Translations under genes and position numbers: made by a program | Source: Ecdyonurus torrentis | Lineage: Eukaryota > Arthropoda > Insecta > Ephemeroptera > Heptageniidae | Length of the DNA stretch: 64,000 bases | Assembly: GCA_949318235.1 (NCBI GenBank) | Contig: OX439133.1 | Coordinates: forward strand, 17,516,099 to 17,580,098 | Direction: 5' to 3' | Part shown: piece after piece, positions 1 through 12,416 of the stretch | Numbering within the stretch: the stretch's first letter is position 1 | Layout of the letters: every line of letters starts with the position of its first letter | Notes under the pieces: model-generated | Told to the model about the DNA's origin: nothing | Database searches by the model: none | What the model saw: the letters and a program-made list of their open reading frames with translations, nothing else

Positions 1-180
1 TATGTTTTCTTCACACAATAATATTTAAGAATAAGAAATCTATGTGTAAAATTTTGAGGGGAGGGGGAATCACACAAACATTTCGATTATAGCATTTCAA
101 GGTCATAAGCTGTGTTATTTTTTTCCCGCCATTATCTAGTAGTCTAATAATAGAGAAAAAAAAATCATAATATCTTGAAC

Positions 181-524
181 TTAAAAGAATAGACCAGAAG
201 AAAACACAAGCATTTATATTACTAGGCACTTGATGGGACTTACATAAATAGCTTTAGTTTGTCTTAAAGCCATGTGTGTTTGCTCCGTAGCAGTGATAAA
301 AAAAATGTGTCAATTTATGGAACCTGCACTACATTTTTTTACTAATTTTTGCATGTTTCTGACGCCAGAAACATGCATAGTCACGCAAATAGCATACTTG
401 ACAGTATTTTCATGCTCTTTCGTGGGGTTACTTTAACATTCTGTTAAAAATTGTTATTAGTTTAAAAGATCCCATTTCGAGGTTATTCATTAAAAATCAC
501 ATTGTTTTATGTGGCCTATCTTAA
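181..524 (-). mobile_element. M-family MITE, copy 1
   Basis: TTAA stands at both ends (181-184, 521-524). It reads as the reverse complement of the M consensus: one end resembles AGCCATAGACCACAT, the other AGGCATAGACCAGAAG. The internal palindrome is slightly decayed (CTGACGCCAG at about 360). Confidence 0.75.
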
Positions 525-1008
525 GAGTTGCAAAACTATAATATTTGATTCATTGAATTAAGAGTTTAGTAATAATCTTGCAGTTATAACAACACATTCC
601 GCGCGTGATCCATGCTCCTACAAGAAGTCCACACAGAATTTGACATTAGAATTTTCTTCATACATATTTCCAGAAAATTTAAAAAATATTTATAACAAAA
701 AATATTATATATTATTATTTAAAAAAGTCAAACACTTGTTAATAAATATTATATGTACAAATATTAAAACATTATTAATATTGTAAAAACTAAAAATAAC
801 TATTTTAAATCAAAATACAAAATGTGTAAATATTAAATAATTTATTTTTTAAAAATCTTGTTATTAAAGCTGCTTTTAAATATATTTTTTTAATGTAATA
901 CATTTTAAACATAAAGCATTATTCACATGACGCGTAAATTTGACGCGCGTCGACGCGCGTAACAAAGCTGGAACAATGTAAACAAATGGAGCCGTTCATA
1001 TTGTTTTC

Positions 1009-1257
1009 GAAAATTACTTGTAATGAATGCTATTTGAGTAAATATTCCTGTTTATAACGTCAGAAACAGGCAGGGTAAAAAAAAAAAAAAAAAAAAAAAA
1101 GGTGAAATGCATAAATTAAAATGTTCTGAACACTGCTACGGAGTTACAGTTGGATTTTGAGACCAACTAAAGTTATAATATTTGCAAGTGCCATCAAGTG
1201 TTTTATCTGTGTTTTATGATGTAAATGCTTATGTTTTTTTCTGGTTTGTGCCTTTAA
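1009..1257 (+). mobile_element. M-family MITE, copy 2 (5'-truncated)
   Basis: Starts in the middle of M (GCTATTTGAGTAA), carries the CRE-palindrome region in mutated form, an added A tract at 1078-1100, and ends TGCCTTTAAG like the other copies. Confidence 0.65.
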
Positions 1258-1375
1258 GAGAAAGTTGAAAAAATAAGTAATGAAAGTTCAAGTTTCTTTA
1301 AAAATGAAATTTTATATTTAATACGGCTTAGGACTTAATTGACTCCAAAACTAAAATAATAATAATTATAAGAAT

Positions 1376-1410
<35 letters not shown>

Positions 1411-1821
1411 TACCACAGCAGTGTTGTTATTAAAAATACCATGCTAAACTTAACGAATACAATTATACTGAAATGAAATAGCCACTTAAATATTTTTAAG
1501 TAAAAAATAATTCTCGCATGAATGAAATTTTTATCGTAAATAAAAATGTTGCTATGGAAATTTTATTGACAGCAGCTATAATTTTAAATTTTATCGAAAT
1601 ATAAATTGATATTTGATGGTGCTTCTTTATTGACTACTTTACAAAATGATATTTTTCTTATTATAATTTTCAATTTTTTATTCCATATCATTATCATAAT
1701 GTTTTATAGCATTCAATGCAATAGGAAAATAAAATAATAAATTTTATTAAATGAGTCAAGCAAACACAGTTCGACTAATGTTGTTAAGAAAGAAAATTTT
1801 GAAATTTTGCACAGTGATACA

Positions 1822-2167
1822 TTAAAGCCATAGACCACATAAAACCACATGTGCTTTTTAATGAATGAACCATAATGGGATCTACAAAACTGATGACAAT
1901 TTTACCAGAAAGTTAATGAAGCCCCACGAGACAGCGTAAAAATACTGTAAGGTGTGCAATTTGCATGACTATTCCTGTTTCTGACGTCAGAAACATGCAA
2001 AAATTAGTATAAAAATGTTGTGCGGATTGCATAAATCGAAATTTTCTAATCACTAGCTGCAACGGAGCTACAGTTGGGTTTTGAGACCAATTAATGTCAT
2101 TTGTGTAAGTCCCAACAAGTGTTTTGTGATATAAATGCTTATGTTTTCATGTTGTCTATGCCTTTAA
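1822..2167 (+). mobile_element. M-family MITE, copy 3
   Basis: TTAA-flanked and full length (346 bp), with the perfect palindrome TTTCTGACGTCAGAAA near 1978-1993. The left flank (GAAATTTTGCACAGTGATAC) is a B-family fragment, so M inserted into B. Confidence 0.8.
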
Positions 2168-2324
2168 TATTTTCAATTTTAAAGTAGTTTCTTAGTTTGA
2201 CTTAAAAGTTAATACTAAAATTTAAATTTTTACTTTAGCATGCTATCTTTAAAGCAGAATATTTGATCGTGTTTTCATGTGTTCGACATAACTAAACTTT
2301 TAAGTAACATTTCATCTTTACTTC

Positions 2325-2936
2325 GGTTCGTTCTATAAACTACACACAAAATTGAGCCAGTGCTCAGAACTTTTTCCTTTGTTATTAACATATGATCACG
2401 ACGTCACTGCGTATTCGAGACGTGTATTTGACTTTTACTTACGATTTCTTTCAGTAATAAATTTACCTTCATACGTTTTATTATATGAATATTATTACAA
2501 TTATTTTTCAACGAGTAAAAATGTATCAATTTTTTTTTTGATTGATCACATTTTTTGCTTGTGTAAAAACTTGACTTCCGGCGCAAATGCTCGACAGGTG
2601 AGACGGCTCGTCTTGTAGCTCGGTACATGCCTGGCGAGAGTGTCCGAGTGACATAAGGCGCATTTTCATTTTATTTGGAAGTCAAATTCTTACAGAAGCA
2701 AAATACATTAAATTTCCCTCAAATTAAGTATTTTTGATACTTTTTATGTACAGAAAAATATAAAAATAATTTTAAATTATAAAAAAGTACTTCAGAAATT
2801 TTATTTCTTAAATAATTCGTAAGTAAAAGTCAAATACACGTCTCAAATATGCAGTGACGTCGTGATCATATGTTATTAACAAAGGAAGTTGTTCTGAGCA
2901 CTGGCTCAATTTTGTGTGTAGTTTATAGAACGAACC
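2325..2936. mobile_element. 612-bp foldback element with ~140-bp terminal inverted repeats
   Basis: The left end GGTTCGTTCTATAAACTA is mirrored by TAGTTTATAGAACGAACC. Arms run about 2325-2462 and 2796-2936 and pair almost perfectly. There is no coding potential. Shorter relatives with the same terminal sequence occur at 16684-16993 and 28036-28325. Confidence 0.85.
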
Positions 2937-3271
2937 TTGATGTTAATTTTATATTTCACGGCCGTTCAGTTTGTCAGATATCAGCCGATCACTTCCTTAA
3001 AGTCTAGCTCTACTTCCTTGTTAGTAAATTATTAAAACAAATGAATAAATTTTCAATTTTAAATAATTTACAACTTTAAATATATATAATACAAGAGAGA
3101 GGTTAAAAAAGGCAGCATGATAAAAAACAATTATCAGCTACTTCATATTGTTACAGTCACCTAAATGTCACAGACTTTATATAAAAAAAGGAACCTTCAA
3201 CCACGCGTAATATATAAAGATAAAAGCTTTTTCACATGCTTTACTATACTAGGTATAACAATACATGTTAC

Positions 3272-3402
<131 letters not shown>

Positions 3403-3642
3403 TACAATAATGAACAAAATTTGGCCTCAAGCCTACATTACAAAACACACACATCACACACGTAATATATATATAAAGTTGACAAACTTCAGTTAAAATT
3501 TTTAAACAGCTCATCATCATCATGTTATACTATATACGTAAGTACAGTGAGAAACAAAAATACGTAATTTTTATCTATAGTGTGGGATATTAGACAGGAT
3601 TTAATACTAATGAGGAACAAAAAATACGTAACTTTTACCTAT

Positions 3643-3717
3643 CCTCTTCAGTCCCAGACACTTTTAAAAGTCGTTAATTTTAACCACGTTTTTGTGCGGC
3701 TCTCAGAATGACAAAAA

Positions 3718-3762
<45 letters not shown>

Positions 3763-3839
3763 CTGTCACGGAACGGACCCCCTACCCACCCTAGATAACT
3801 TAAAATAGTACAACTCATTGTATATTGGGACTGAAGAGG
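3643..3839. mobile_element. 197-bp MITE inside a 63-bp tandem duplication
   Basis: Inverted ends CCTCTTCAGTCCCA and TGGGACTGAAGAGG, flanked by CTAT direct repeats (3639-3642, 3840-3843). The surrounding sequence (GAxAAACAAAAATACGTAA ... GGATATTAGACAGGATTTAA) occurs uninterrupted just before, giving the empty site. It includes a long T tract at 3723-3751. Confidence 0.8.
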
Positions 3840-3896
3840 CTATAGGTTGGGATATTAGACAGGATTTAAAACTAATGTTTGTTACCGGGTTTAGAT

Positions 3897-4086
3897 TATC
3901 GGTTTAAAAATAGTTAAAACTTTTCTATGGCTTAGAACACTTAAAAGTATGTCTTGTATTTTTCTTTTAAATTTCTCCAAAATTGGTAAAGTAGTTTTCT
4001 CGAATATTGCAAAAAACGTGTTTTTCCTTATAAGCGTAATGTTAAATTAGGGGACTCTTAGCTTCTCCCCGCTTGCTAAACCGATA
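3897..4086. mobile_element. ~190-bp MITE with TATCGGTTTA ends
   Basis: Begins TTATCGGTTTAAAAA and ends TGCTAAACCGATA. A second copy is at 25888-26092; partial copies lie near 34285-34370, 43690-43795 and 61500-61585. All share GGCTTAAAACACG-like and GCAAAAAACGTGTTTTTCC segments. Confidence 0.7.
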
Positions 4087-4810
4087 TGCTATATTAAAAA
4101 ATCTACCTACTTTACAATTTTTTGACCCCAATTTTCGTCTAAGGTATCACCGTGCAAAGGAAAGTCTGCTTGTTTTGCTTTACAACTTTGAGGTAAATCA
4201 CAATTTCAGCCTCATGTCCAGCGACAATTTATATAACATTTATAAAAATACTAACAATAAATAATAAAAATAAACAAAATAAATATTTAAACATTTTTAA
4301 ATAAACAACAAGAGTAAAATGTACATATTATACTGTATTTAAAATATTAAAAGTATTTGTTTTGTTTTTCACTCAAGTAAATAATTAAATATCTATAAAA
4401 CTAAAATATTTACGGAATGAAATAAAACAACCATTTTGGTAAATAATAAAAAATAAACTATCTGATTTTCCACACAAATATTCAAAAAGCAAGCTTGTCC
4501 CATTCTTAGCAATGTTATTTATTGCTCCAGTATGGCGTTGAAGTGCATTTAGTATGACGTCATGTACACAAACGCTATAGGACAAATTGATCTTTAAAAA
4601 CTTTGTAACTGTTTATAAGTAAAATGAGTTCAAAAAATTAGAAATACAACAAAATATATGTCCGTCTTTTGCTGAGCAATTAATCAATAAAATATAGCAC
4701 TGAAGTAAGCTCTCTTATGTACAATTAAATATAACCATTTCTAACAAATAATAATTATAAATATAATTGCTTTCATGAAAAAGTTAAAGAAAAAAATTAA
4801 TAGTACACTT

Positions 4811-4990
4811 CATATATCGATGCTTCCGCGCCAAAAAGAAGCATCTACACTTTCCACCGCAACATGGTGAGTGGACTAGCGGCCATTCACTTAACATTGC
4901 AGATGCTTCACGGTGGAAAGTGCAGATGCTCCACTTGCCGTAAATCTGGAAAGTGTAGATGCTTCTTTTTGTCGCGGAGGCATCGATATG
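4811..4990. mobile_element. 180-bp foldback element
   Basis: Inverted ends ATATCGATGCTTCCGCG and CGCGGAGGCATCGATAT, with arms of about 50 bp. The motif GCATCTACACTTTCCA appears at both ends and again, slightly changed, in the middle. Confidence 0.85.
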
Positions 4991-5043
4991 TTAAATGTAA
5001 AATAAAAATTATATTAATAACAAAGTAAAAGTATTTCTGTAAC

Positions 5044-5046
<3 letters not shown>

Positions 5047-5118
<72 letters not shown>
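5047..5118. repeat. (GA)36 microsatellite
   Basis: Uninterrupted GA run. Confidence 0.99.
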
Positions 5119-5123
<5 letters not shown>

Positions 5124-5371
5124 TAAAATTACTGTAAAAAAAGAGCCTTGAAAATTCTTATAACAAGTAGCCATCAAAAAGAAACGATCATAACTTTAAT
5201 AACTAGCAAAAAAAAAAAAAAAAAACTTTTTCCCTCTTAAAAATTTACATTTATCAGCAGATAATTTTTAAAGCTGAGCTCTTTTAATAAAAAAACATAA
5301 AAAATAGCTTAAAGAATGTTGCTACGTTGCGCTTTATAGCTCTGTTTAAAGTAATTTACAATTAAATTTTA

Positions 5372-5679
5372 TGGAGTCTATGCATTCATGTTAAAGTCGA
5401 CGCCATGTTGGATCACTCATTAACACAGGTGACATAGGAAAATAACTCATTCTAGCAGTTTAATACTAACAAAGCAATATTTTTGAAAGCATTGATGCTG
5501 TTAATAGGTTGAATTAGTATCTCAAGTATGTGAGAAAAATAATATTAACAACAAATTAACTAATTTCCTAAAGATAATAGCCCAAAATGTCTAATGCTAA
5601 GCAATGTTGTTCATTACTCCAGTATCCAGTATGGCCTCCAAGTGCATGAAATATGACGTCATGCGCACACACCCTATAC
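5372..5679 (-). mobile_element. A-family MITE (CCCTATA ends)
   Basis: Starts GGAGTCTATGCATTCATG and ends GCGCACACACCCTATA. The segment AGTCGACGCCATGTTGGATC and the TATGACGTCATGCGC box recur in every A copy. Confidence 0.78.
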
Positions 5680-6002
5680 GTTGCGCTTCGCAAGCATGTT
5701 TTAAGTAAAAGTTGAATGACGTTTTACAATTCCCCCTCCTCCCCCTCCAAAACGATAATGGTGATGGTCGAAGCAGTATTTATTATGTTGATTGATTAAA
5801 TTTTATAAAGTTTAAAGTAAAGTGAACAAAAGATTTATTAAAGTAAAGCTCACGTCAACTTAATTGTTGTTTTTGTTATAATTTAATGTTTGTGGTTTTA
5901 TATTTTGTATGGAAGTGCATGGTCATAAAATTACAAATAGTTTGTAGTTAATGACTGATGACTAATTATCTTAACTTAAAGAAAAAAAAATTACTCCTTT
6001 AG

Positions 6003-6350
6003 TTCAAGTCATAGACCACATAAAACAACATAATATATTATAATATACTTTTTAAAGATGATTTAAACACAAAATCGTATCTCTATAAATGATGAAAAAA
6101 TTTATCAGAATGTAAATGTGGCTCCTCAAGAAAGCGTGAAAATACTTTAAAAGAATGTCATTTAAGTATTATTTGCGGTTTCTGACGTCAGAAACATGCA
6201 AAATTAAGTATAAAAATATTATATGTGTTGAAATTTTCTGATCCATACTACGGCACTACAGTTGTGGTTTTGAGATAAATTAATGTAACTTATACCATTA
6301 AAAGTATTGTGAAATAAATACTAATGTTTTCTTCTGGTCTAGGTCTTTAA
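6003..6350 (+). mobile_element. M-family MITE, copy 4
   Basis: Contains CATAGACCACATAAAACAAC at the left and TTCTGGTCTAGGTCTTTAA at the right, with TTTCTGACGTCAGAAA near 6179. Confidence 0.75.
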
Positions 6351-6372
6351 ACGTCAAGTTTTGTTAAGACAC

Positions 6373-6723
6373 TTAAAGCCATAGACCACATAAAGCAACG
6401 TGTTCTTTGCAATGATTAAACATAAATTCGTATCTCCAAAACAAATATCAATTTTTACCAAAATGTAAATGTGACCCAAAAGAAAGCATGAAAATACTCT
6501 AAAGTTTGGTATTTGAATAAGAACTCCTGTTTATGACGTCAGAAACATGCAAAAATTAGTATATAAAAATGTTTTACGGGTTGCATAAATTGAAATATTC
6601 TGATCATTGCTACAACGCTACAGTTTGGTTTTGATAAACAAACTAAAGTTATTTATGTAAGTCCCATCAAGTGTTTTGTGCAGTAAATACTTTTGTTTTC
6701 TTCTGGTCTAGGCCTTCCTTTAA
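6373..6723 (+). mobile_element. M-family MITE, copy 5
   Basis: TTAA at both ends (6373-6376, 6720-6723). Same orientation as copy 4 and only 22 bp away from it. The palindrome is changed to TTATGACGTCAGAAA. Confidence 0.78.
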
Positions 6724-7133
6724 GTTCCAAGTTATGAATTTTATCATGAATCTTATTTTGAACTTTTCACTCACTTAATATTAATATTTTACCTTTTTCT
6801 TTCACTTGGTTCAAAATTTATATTCCGTCTCAATTCAGCTTCTTTAATTGCTTTAGTCAATAAAAATTCTTAGGTTCGTAATAAATAAATGAATAAAAAA
6901 AGTAATAAAATGAATTTTATATTCTAGTCACGAAAGCAATAAAGCAAACATATATTTTGAATTACTTAATAAGAAAAAATACGTTATATTCGAGCTAAGA
7001 ATTTTTATTGTTTAAAAGAATTCGAACTATAATTTTTTTTCAAGTAAGTAAAATAGTTATATTAAATAATTATATTTTTATATTTTATTGAAATGCATAA
7101 ACTTAAAATAGCACTCCACTAGCACTAGCAGTA

Positions 7134-7470
7134 GCACTCTATGGTCTAGTGGTTCACGCGTCCGACTTGCATACAAGAGGTCGCCGGTTCAATCCCAGCC
7201 CACGTCCAGGTTTTTACGAAAGTCTGACGATGGCAGGGAGCTAGCTTGAACATTTTGGAAGCAAGGTCAACCCTGCCGACCATCCTGACGGAGTGTTTCT
7301 ACGGTTTCTTCAGTCTGCCATGGTGAATGTCGGGATGTTTGATAGGCCGTGGCCAACCCATTTCAGATGAACCTGCTCAAAATAAGACACGGGGTTTCTG
7401 GAGATTAGGGGGTTAGCTGAGTACGTCAGTGAGGTTTAGTCAAAGCAAAAAAAAAATAATAATAATAAAG
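7134..7470 (+). mobile_element. tRNA-derived SINE, family 1
   Basis: The head has pol III boxes: A box TGGTCTAGTGG at about 7141 and B box GGTTCAATCCC at about 7187. A tRNA-unrelated body and a tail ending in an A/TAA repeat follow. The body (GTTTCTACGGTTTCTTCAGT ... GGCCGTGGCC, about 7294-7355) matches the body of the SINE at 12688. The head is not a functional tRNA gene by eye. Confidence 0.8.
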
Positions 7471-7968
7471 TAAATAAATAAATGAAAAAATAAACAAATA
7501 AATAAAAAAAAGTAGTTTATAGCTTTAACAATTTTTTCATATTTAATGGATGTTACCGTCGTAGCGTTGTAATAACGAAACACAGTTCTACGTCACTTAG
7601 CACTTCAAATCTCTCTACTTCTTTTTTTAACTCTAAAAACTACTCTACTTACTCTGCTATAAACTTACAGAAACATTTTAATTAAGGATACAAGACGCAA
7701 TAGTACGTGTTTAATTTGAGCTAGTACCCACCAACGTTACTTCCATTATCTTGTTTGCAGTAACAACACATGGGAAATTTTCTCTAAATCCAAAAAAGGA
7801 AAGAAAATGCTTTAAAGAACAATTCTTAGTAGTTTTAAACTGTTGGTTTAAATGTTGTACATAGTATCCTGTGGAGTAGGCAAATTTGTGGGCATATAAG
7901 CCATACAAATTGCATATTTTACAGGGGCTAAAATTGTTTTTTAAATGTTTTAGTTTGTTTGTTTATCA

Positions 7969-8098
7969 TTCGTTCGTTCGTTCGTTCGTTCGTTCGTTCG
8001 TTCGTTCGTTCGTTCGTTCGTTCGTTCGTTCGTTCGTTCGTTCGTTCGTTCGTTCGTTCGTTCGTTCGTTCGTTCGTTCGTTCGTTCGTTCGCTCGCT

Positions 8099-8129
<31 letters not shown>

Positions 8130-8239
8130 TCGTTCGTTCGTTCGTTCGTTCGTTCGTTCGTTCGTTCGTTCGTTCGTTCGTTCGTTCGTTCGTTCGTTCG
8201 TTCGTTCGTTCGTTCGTTCGTTCGTTCGTTCGTTCGTTT
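7969..8239. repeat. (TTCG)n satellite, ~270 bp
   Basis: About 68 TTCG units with a short block of CTCG variants at 8092-8104. It is CpG-rich in an AT-rich background. Both strands stay open across it (FVRS / NERT repeats), which follows from the period and is not a gene. Confidence 0.98.
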
Positions 8240-9172
8240 ATTAAAAATTTGCCCTGGAATGTTACCTCGATTCATGTTAAACCTCCACGATGGTGCAAAT
8301 GAAAATAACGAGATGATATTTTCCTCCCATAAGAACATTATTATAAATTCATGAAAATAAGACAAAGCCATTATAAGTCGTGGAGAAAATTCAATTAAAT
8401 CTCCTTTGTCGCCAATATTTTCATTGTGTGATTGCTTTCCTCTTTGTCACGTGTTTAATTTTCTAAATCTAATCGACTGCAGTGAAAACAAATGAGATTG
8501 GTTTTGACTTTGATACACAGGTAGAAAACTGCGTAGTTTATCTATATGGCAAGGCTTTTACATTGTGAAAATTATATTTTATATATTAGTAATATAACAT
8601 GTTTATATGTATTATAGTGATGAATTTGTATTATTATTATTGTTAGGTTTATTAGTTTCGCATTGTATGAGACTGTGGTTGCATTTGTTTTATTAATTTA
8701 TTTTATAATTATTTGCATTGCGTAAAAAAAAAATCGCTTTTTAGCATTTTATGCAAATAAAGGCATTTCATTTTTTTTTGTCGTATATTTATATTATTTT
8801 AATTTTATATTGCCATTAAATTAAGTTTCAGGTAGGATATTGAATCAGTTGTCACTAATAAAATTTTTGTAATAGTCGAACTTTAAAAATCAAGGGAAGA
8901 AATAAAAATTATTGCAGTAATGGCCTAACATTTCAATTAAACATAATAACATTATTGAATGGCAAAACGGTCTTATTTACAGCTAGGATCCTTCAAAGTA
9001 ACAATATGATATATTAATAAACAAAAAGTTAATCACCCCCTCCACCTTTATTTTATTATTATTATTTTTTTTTTTTTGCTTCTTATTTTTTTAACTGATG
9101 CAAAGAACAGTGTTTGAACATAATTAAAATTTTGTGTTACCTTAAAAAAGTGCAGATATGACTTGAGGAATA

Positions 9173-9205
<33 letters not shown>

Positions 9206-9530
9206 AACAACAACTTGTTTTTACCGTATGCCTCAACGAGAACCCCCATTGTATTAAAATGATATTTAAATCTGCAAACGTAACAGCTTTGATAGCACAC
9301 ATCATTATTTTTATATACATACGTAACGATAATGTAATGTTTGCTCTCGATGTGTATAATACGTAAATTTACAAGACATGTTACTTGCTATACAGAGACG
9401 TTACAATAACATCAGTCATGTCATGTTAGCTAACTACATGGATTTTACTGGCTAATATCAAAGTGCTTGTCAAGGATTGAACTACTATACTGTAGGATGT
9501 TTAAACATATGTACTGATAAAAATAAGTAC

Positions 9531-9650
9531 TTAAAGGCATAAAACACCTTGAACAAAAAAGTTGTGTAATATCCTAACATACTGGAATATCAACGTTGAT
9601 TTGGCCTGAGTCATTGATTTCTAATTTATTTTACATTCACAAAAAGGTGG
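9531..9650 (+). mobile_element. F-family element, left part
   Basis: TTAAAGGCATAAAACACC, the 14-bp palindrome AATCAACGTTGATT, and GGCCTGAGTCATTGATTTC match the left arm of the F elements in the right half of the window. Confidence 0.6.
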
Positions 9651-9684
9651 GTGTGGTCCACAGATAAACACACAGGATAGGAAG

Positions 9685-9893
9685 CCCTTGTTTAAAAAAC
9701 GTTCCTTAAATGATGTAATTCAAAATTTCACCGCAACAAAACAAGAATGCAAAATTACACATAAAAGTGGCCCTGCGATCTGGGGGAAAATTTAAACTTT
9801 CCCCTATAGATCGCAGCGCCACTTACATTTTAAATGTTGATTGTTGCGGTGAAAATTTGCACTACATCATTAAGGAAACGTTTTTAAGATAGG
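9685..9893. mobile_element. 209-bp foldback element with inner and outer arms
   Basis: Outer arms pair CGTTCCTTAAATGATGTA with TACATCATTAAGGAAACG; inner arms pair AAGTGGCCCTGCGATCT with GATCGCAGCGCCACTT, around a GGGGGAAA/TTTCCCC tip. It lies about 180 bp before exon a. Confidence 0.85.
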
Positions 9894-10077
9894 GAAATAA
9901 TACAGAAGCTCACCAGCGTGGCTACAAGTAAAAGAAACTACGTGCTTATTTAATACTTTTGTGAAAAAGAGAAAAATGTGATAATAATATTTACATTTAT
10001 TCGTGGTTTAGTGATAATTTTATTATTGTACCGGTATTTAACCGATATTTAACCGATATTTCGCTTTATGTTCACAG

Positions 10078-10192
10078 TCGTGGTGGTGTGTGCCAATCAG
10101 ACGACGGTACGAGAGATCTTATTAGCGGCAGAGGAGCTTGGCATGGTGGATAGCGGGGACTACGTCTTCTTTAACATTGAACTGTATACCAG
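10078..10192 (+). CDS. Exon a of a natriuretic-peptide-receptor-like (receptor guanylate cyclase type) extracellular domain
   Basis: This internal coding exon is 115 nt long. The acceptor follows TTCACAG and the donor is AG|GTATGT. The first two bases finish a split codon, then 37 codons are read, starting VVVCANQTTVREI and ending in DYVFFNIELYT, and two bases carry over (phase 2). Hydrophobic VVV-C followed by a D-Y-V-F-F segment is the pattern of the central ligand-binding fold in natriuretic peptide receptors. NQT is a possible N-glycosylation site. Family knowledge: this region lies outside the cell and binds peptide ligands; in NPR1/2-type members it controls an intracellular guanylate cyclase, and in NPR3-type clearance receptors it does not. 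Which type this is cannot be seen here. The exon joins in frame to 24728-24892. Upstream exons are not in the window. Confidence 0.9.
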
Positions 10193-10234
10193 GTATGTCT
10201 AGTGATTTTATATTTCTATTTAAACCTCTTCAGT

Positions 10235-10623
10235 CTAAGATATATTTTTATGATTAAACACACAATGGAATCTCCGAAAGTATTGTCATGACTAATGACA
10301 ATTTACCTGAATGTAAATATGGCTCCACAAGAGCGCGTGAAAATATTGTCAAGTATGTTATTTGAGTAATAATTCTAGTTTTTATGGCATCAGAAACAGA
10401 TTCAGATTCAGAAAGGTATTTATTTCAAAAAACACAATACAAGCACAATTCATAGTTGGGAAGTAAAACAAAATGATAAAAAAAAATGTTGTGCGGGTTG
10501 CATAATTTGAAATTTTCCGCTCATTCTTCCATAGTTCAGACAAATTAATGTTATTTATGTAAGTCCCATCAAGTGTTTTGTGATGTAAATGCTAATGTTT
10601 TCTTCTGGTCTATTCCTTTTTAA
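10235..10623 (+). mobile_element. M-family MITE, copy 6, interrupted
   Basis: The left end is replaced by unrelated sequence and the middle carries an insert of about 80 bp (about 10396-10475). The right half is typical (CCCATCAAGTGTTTTGTGA, TTCTGGTCTA). It lies 43 bp after exon a. Confidence 0.65.
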
Positions 10624-10875
10624 GGTGTTACAGAGTAAAGACAATATCAAATAAATTATTGAAAAATGAAACTCTTTCAGAATATGATTTGTTCGTTTAT
10701 ATTATAATGAATAGAAATGTATTAAAAATAACAATAATAAAGTGTGTTTTTTTTCATGTAACAATATATATTTAAATTCGGAAAAAAAACTTATTTATTT
10801 TAATCTATTCTAGTTCATTTCTACCAAATAATAAACAAAATTGTAAAATATCTACAGTAAAATTAGTGAAATAGG

Positions 10876-10909
<34 letters not shown>

Positions 10910-11940
10910 ACTACATTATACTGATATGATAACTATTTGAATTACGTTTTTCATCACAACTGAAAAACATAATTCAAAACTACGATCTCCAATAAAACAA
11001 TTTCCATTGTACTTTCATTATAAAAGAAAATAACAAACAATATTTAAAAACATACATTGTTCAAAATACTGTAACTGTTTATTGAAGCCTTAAAATAAAT
11101 ACAATAATATAAAATAATACTATATAAAAAGCAAGCAAATGAGTACAAGTATTGTTTACATGTGTTTGGTAATTGCATTGCCCGTGGGCGACTGACAAAA
11201 TAACCAAATTGTTAAACAAAGTTAAATAATAAAAATTTAACCACATTTTGTGTTTATTTTTTTATTAATAAGTTAAATTCAATTTTAACATGAAAAATAA
11301 AAAGAAGGAAAAAAAAAAACGCACTATTATTTTAAAACATACTTATATTAATATATTCAGAATAGCAATGCTATAATATTCAGCAGCTTTACAATTCAAT
11401 TCAATTCAAAATAGGCTTTATTGCAATAAAACACATTACATAAATTACATATGTTTGGGTTTAAGTAATACAACTTTATAACCAAGTCAGCCAAAGGGGA
11501 AAAGATATTTCGTTATATATATTTTTACCATTTACTAATATTAATCCTCTATTTTGCCCCTTAACTTTACTAGTATATGCAACCAGTTGTTCATATATGC
11601 TTAACAAATTGCCTACGTTTTAGGATATCCATTTTTTAAAATCTATTTTACTCCTTAACTTTACAATTTTATGCAACTAGTTGGTCTTAAATGCCTAACA
11701 AATTGCCTAATACTGAGTTCAAGAACGCGGAAATAATAACATAAATTTTGATGAACAAAAAAAAAAAAAAAAAAAAAAAAGTAATAATTATGTGAGCTCC
11801 ATGCAGCAATATTTATGCATAACAACATTAATTATGCTTTATTGTAATATAGCAATTATACTACTTACATTATAATAGGGTATAAGCTTTTTATGTTATA
11901 GTCGACGCCATGTTGTATCACTCAATAACATGGTCAATAA

Positions 11941-12348
11941 TTAAGGGTGGTATTCAGATGGCTTGTATCTATAATCTAAAAATAAAACTTTGAAACTTTA
12001 TGATGCCATTTGAAAGTCAAGCGGGGGTTGACTAAAAAATTGTAAAGAAAGAAAATTCTGAAATTTTGCACAGTGATACATTACGATAAGGTATCTTCAA
12101 AAATGTAAAAAAAAAAAAAAAAAAAATGGAAGGCCACCATGCTAGATTTAAAGTTATGATTTTTTGAAGTGTTAGTCCCATAAGAGCCCTCGTCATATTT
12201 CAATAATTATTCTCTCTTATCTGATGGTTAAGAGTTCTGAAAGTTTTATCATAGGTAGCTGTTACTATTAACTTTCAAATGGCATCATAAAATTTCGAAG
12301 TTTTCGTTTTAAATTTTGAGACACAAGCCATCTATATACAATCCTTAA
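11941..12348 (+). mobile_element. B-family MITE with long terminal inverted repeats
   Basis: Bounded by TTAA; left end GGGTGGTATTCAGATGGC, right end GCCATCTATATACAATCC. Both arms of about 80 bp contain the GATGCCATTTGAAAGT / ACTTTCAAATGGCATC pair. The core has AGTCCCATAAGAGCC and TCATAGGTAGCTGTTACT, which recur in all B copies. Confidence 0.75.
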
Positions 12349-12416
12349 ATAAAAAAAGTCAGAGGACCATGTAAGTGAGTTTGTACCTTTTAGCCTCTAA
12401 CATGGACACAAAATAA

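Noticed and set aside
7134..7210. Possible functional tRNA gene
   Set aside because: A and B boxes are present, but the sequence runs into a SINE body and tail and no full cloverleaf with a paired acceptor stem was seen. The same holds at 12688-12765.
7886..8371. Open frames of ~130-147 residues made of FVRS or NERT repeats
   Set aside because: They arise from the TTCG tetranucleotide, which is stop-free in all phases. No flanking coding signal supports a gene.
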